This document shows, piece by piece, positions 63,095-64,000 of a DNA stretch of 64,000 bases; within the stretch, counting starts at the first letter, position 1, and each line of letters begins with the position of its first letter. Both the position numbers and the translations under genes were made by a program. Below the pieces are notes generated by a model, which saw only the letters and a list, made by a program, of their open reading frames with translations, had not been told where the DNA came from and made no database searches. Origin of the DNA: Gloeothece verrucosa PCC 7822. GTDB lineage: Bacteria; Cyanobacteriota; Cyanobacteriia; Cyanobacteriales; Microcystaceae. Location: assembly GCF_000147335.1 (NCBI RefSeq), contig NC_014501.1:3718300-3782299 (forward strand). Reading direction: 5' to 3'.

Positions 63095-64000
63095 TTAACT
63101 TCCTTCTTCAAACAAGCCGCTAAGACGTTCAACTTCTGCCTGAGCAGTATACATCGGCGTTCCCGCTAAAATTCCGGTTACATTGCGGAAAGGTTTATTA
63201 ATGTGCATCCCTTTATTATCAATAGAAAACTCTCGAATATCCTTATCGTGCATGGAACCTCGCATTTTTAACACCGTAATTCCTCGCCGCATTTCCCCAT
63301 ACATTTCTACATAACGTAAGAGAATAATTGAATCGGTAATCGTGGAAATATGTCCCTCTGTAATCGAAGAACCCCCCAAAAGAGAGGGAGTCGTAGAAGT
63401 AAACAAGCCGCCGATTTCTTTTTGTTTAATAAACGAAGTCAAACCAATAATAAATTCTCGAAAACCTTTTAGATTCGACACTCTTTCTAAAGCCGATAAA
63501 CTATCTACTGCCACCCGGTTAGGCTTAAACTCCTCGATGATTTCTTTCATGGAAATAAGATGATTTTCTAACCCTGTAGTTTCCGGATAGCGGCACACCA
63601 CTTTCAGTTTACCTTCTTGTTCCATGCGATTAAAATCTACTCCCCAACCAATGGCATTTCTAAACAACTGTTCTCGACTTTCCTCAAAAGCAAAAATTAA
63701 ACATCGTTCCCCATTGGCGACACCACCCGCCATAAACTCAGTTACCATCAGGGTTTTCCCTGTACCCGTTGCACCAGAAACCAGGATAATTGAATCACGG
63801 AAAAACCCACCGCCACACATCCGATCTAATTCTTCAGAACCGGAAGTAATACGAATATCCGAGGATTTTTGCTCAAGTTCAATGGCCGAGAGCGGAATAA
63901 TTACCATTCCTCGCCTGCCAATAATCGTAAAAGGAAACTCTCCCTTTTGATGGTCAGTGCCGCGATATTTGAGGATTTCAATAGTACGGCGGCGTTTTTC
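63095..64000 (-). CDS. kaiC: Circadian clock ATPase KaiC (3' part)
   Basis: The frame enters from beyond the window edge and runs 301 codons to the stop, covering the end of CI and all of CII. EKRRRTIEILKYRG at the start is the CI end. Walker A GATGTGKT lies about 75 residues later. The phosphosites are kept in SITEGHISTITDS, matching Thr426, Ser431 and Thr432 of S. elongatus. The last residues (AQAEVERLSGLFEEGS) differ from the classic KaiC A-loop tail, so a KaiC3-type paralogue is possible. A palindrome follows. kaiA and kaiB, if present, lie outside. Confidence 0.85.
   Translation of the reverse strand, partial: EKRRRTIEILKYRGTDHQKGEFPFTIIGRRGMVIIPLSAIELEQKSSDIRITSGSEELDRMCGGGFFRDSIILVSGATGTGKTLMVTEFMAGGVANGERCLIFAFEESREQLFRNAIGWGVDFNRMEQEGKLKVVCRYPETTGLENHLISMKEIIEEFKPNRVAVDSLSALERVSNLKGFREFIIGLTSFIKQKEIGGLFTSTTPSLLGGSSITEGHISTITDSIILLRYVEMYGEMRRGITVLKMRGSMHDKDIREFSIDNKGMHINKPFRNVTGILAGTPMYTAQAEVERLSGLFEEGS

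Overview
This window is chromosomal DNA from a unicellular cyanobacterium, probably of the Gloeothece/Cyanothece type. The photosynthetic genes apcF, psaK, a Tic20-like gene, a stand-alone PCP-reductase domain and a pheophorbide-oxygenase-like Rieske gene show this. So do a kaiC-type clock gene, an NtcA-type box upstream of glnA, HIP1 octamers (GCGATCGC) scattered through the sequence, heptamer repeats of the TAATGAC kind, and several Uma2 (DUF820) genes. The species assignment is an inference from gene content.

Layout. 1-6714: the end of an ABC exporter, a glycosyltransferase, a polysaccharide pyruvyl transferase, a sulfotransferase and two tandem SUMF1/FGE-like proteins, which together look like a surface-polysaccharide decoration locus. 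6715-14759: a Tat-type solute-binding lipoprotein, exbB-exbD, a membrane-anchored serpin, a Kir-type K+ channel, a DUF1517-like protein and a lipoprotein. 15097-20519: an RND efflux operon (pump plus adaptor) divergent from a PadR regulator, with a palindromic operator between them. 20546-29807: Uma2, hrcA, a rhodanese, a protein built on a 54-bp minisatellite, an alpha/beta hydrolase, trpF, psaK, a coiled-coil protein, coaD and a Tic20-like gene. 30075-33996: a carbamate kinase overlapping a cyclic-2,3-DPG-synthetase-like GTPase, then murF. 34435-42000: an unknown protein behind a near-consensus CRP site, a matrixin coupled to secG, gpmI, a DUF433/DUF5615 toxin-antitoxin pair and a methyltransferase. 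41923-45102: glnA with its terminators and NtcA box, apcF, and an RluE-type pseudouridine synthase.

45099-50016: a TcmP-like short ORF divergent from a three-Cys radical-SAM-like protein, two Uma2 genes, a hidden 38-residue membrane ORF and the Rieske oxygenase. 50017-52180: a response regulator/histidine kinase, then a yybP-ykoY (Mn2+) riboswitch in front of a GDT1/UPF0016 Mn exporter. Mutually exclusive helices downstream of the aptamer can be drawn by eye. 52215-56605: the metal ECF transporter cbiM-PDGLE-cbiQ, divergent cbiO, and a histidine-rich NicO-type permease. 57188-58657: a TPP riboswitch and thiC. 59129-64000: a Ser/Thr kinase, two tandem crcB genes, a decayed globin gene, the PCP-reductase domain and the 3' part of kaiC.

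No tRNA, rRNA, CRISPR array or intact insertion sequence was recognised. Mobile DNA is limited to two copies, in opposite orientation, of a 114-121 bp MITE-like element, plus several small palindromic and heptamer repeats. The best candidates for new biology are the switching leader of the Mn exporter, the two cysteine-less FGE-like paralogues beside a sulfotransferase, the carbamate kinase/GTPase pair, the CRP-controlled unknown gene and the hidden small membrane ORF. All calls come from reading the sequence; no database search was run.
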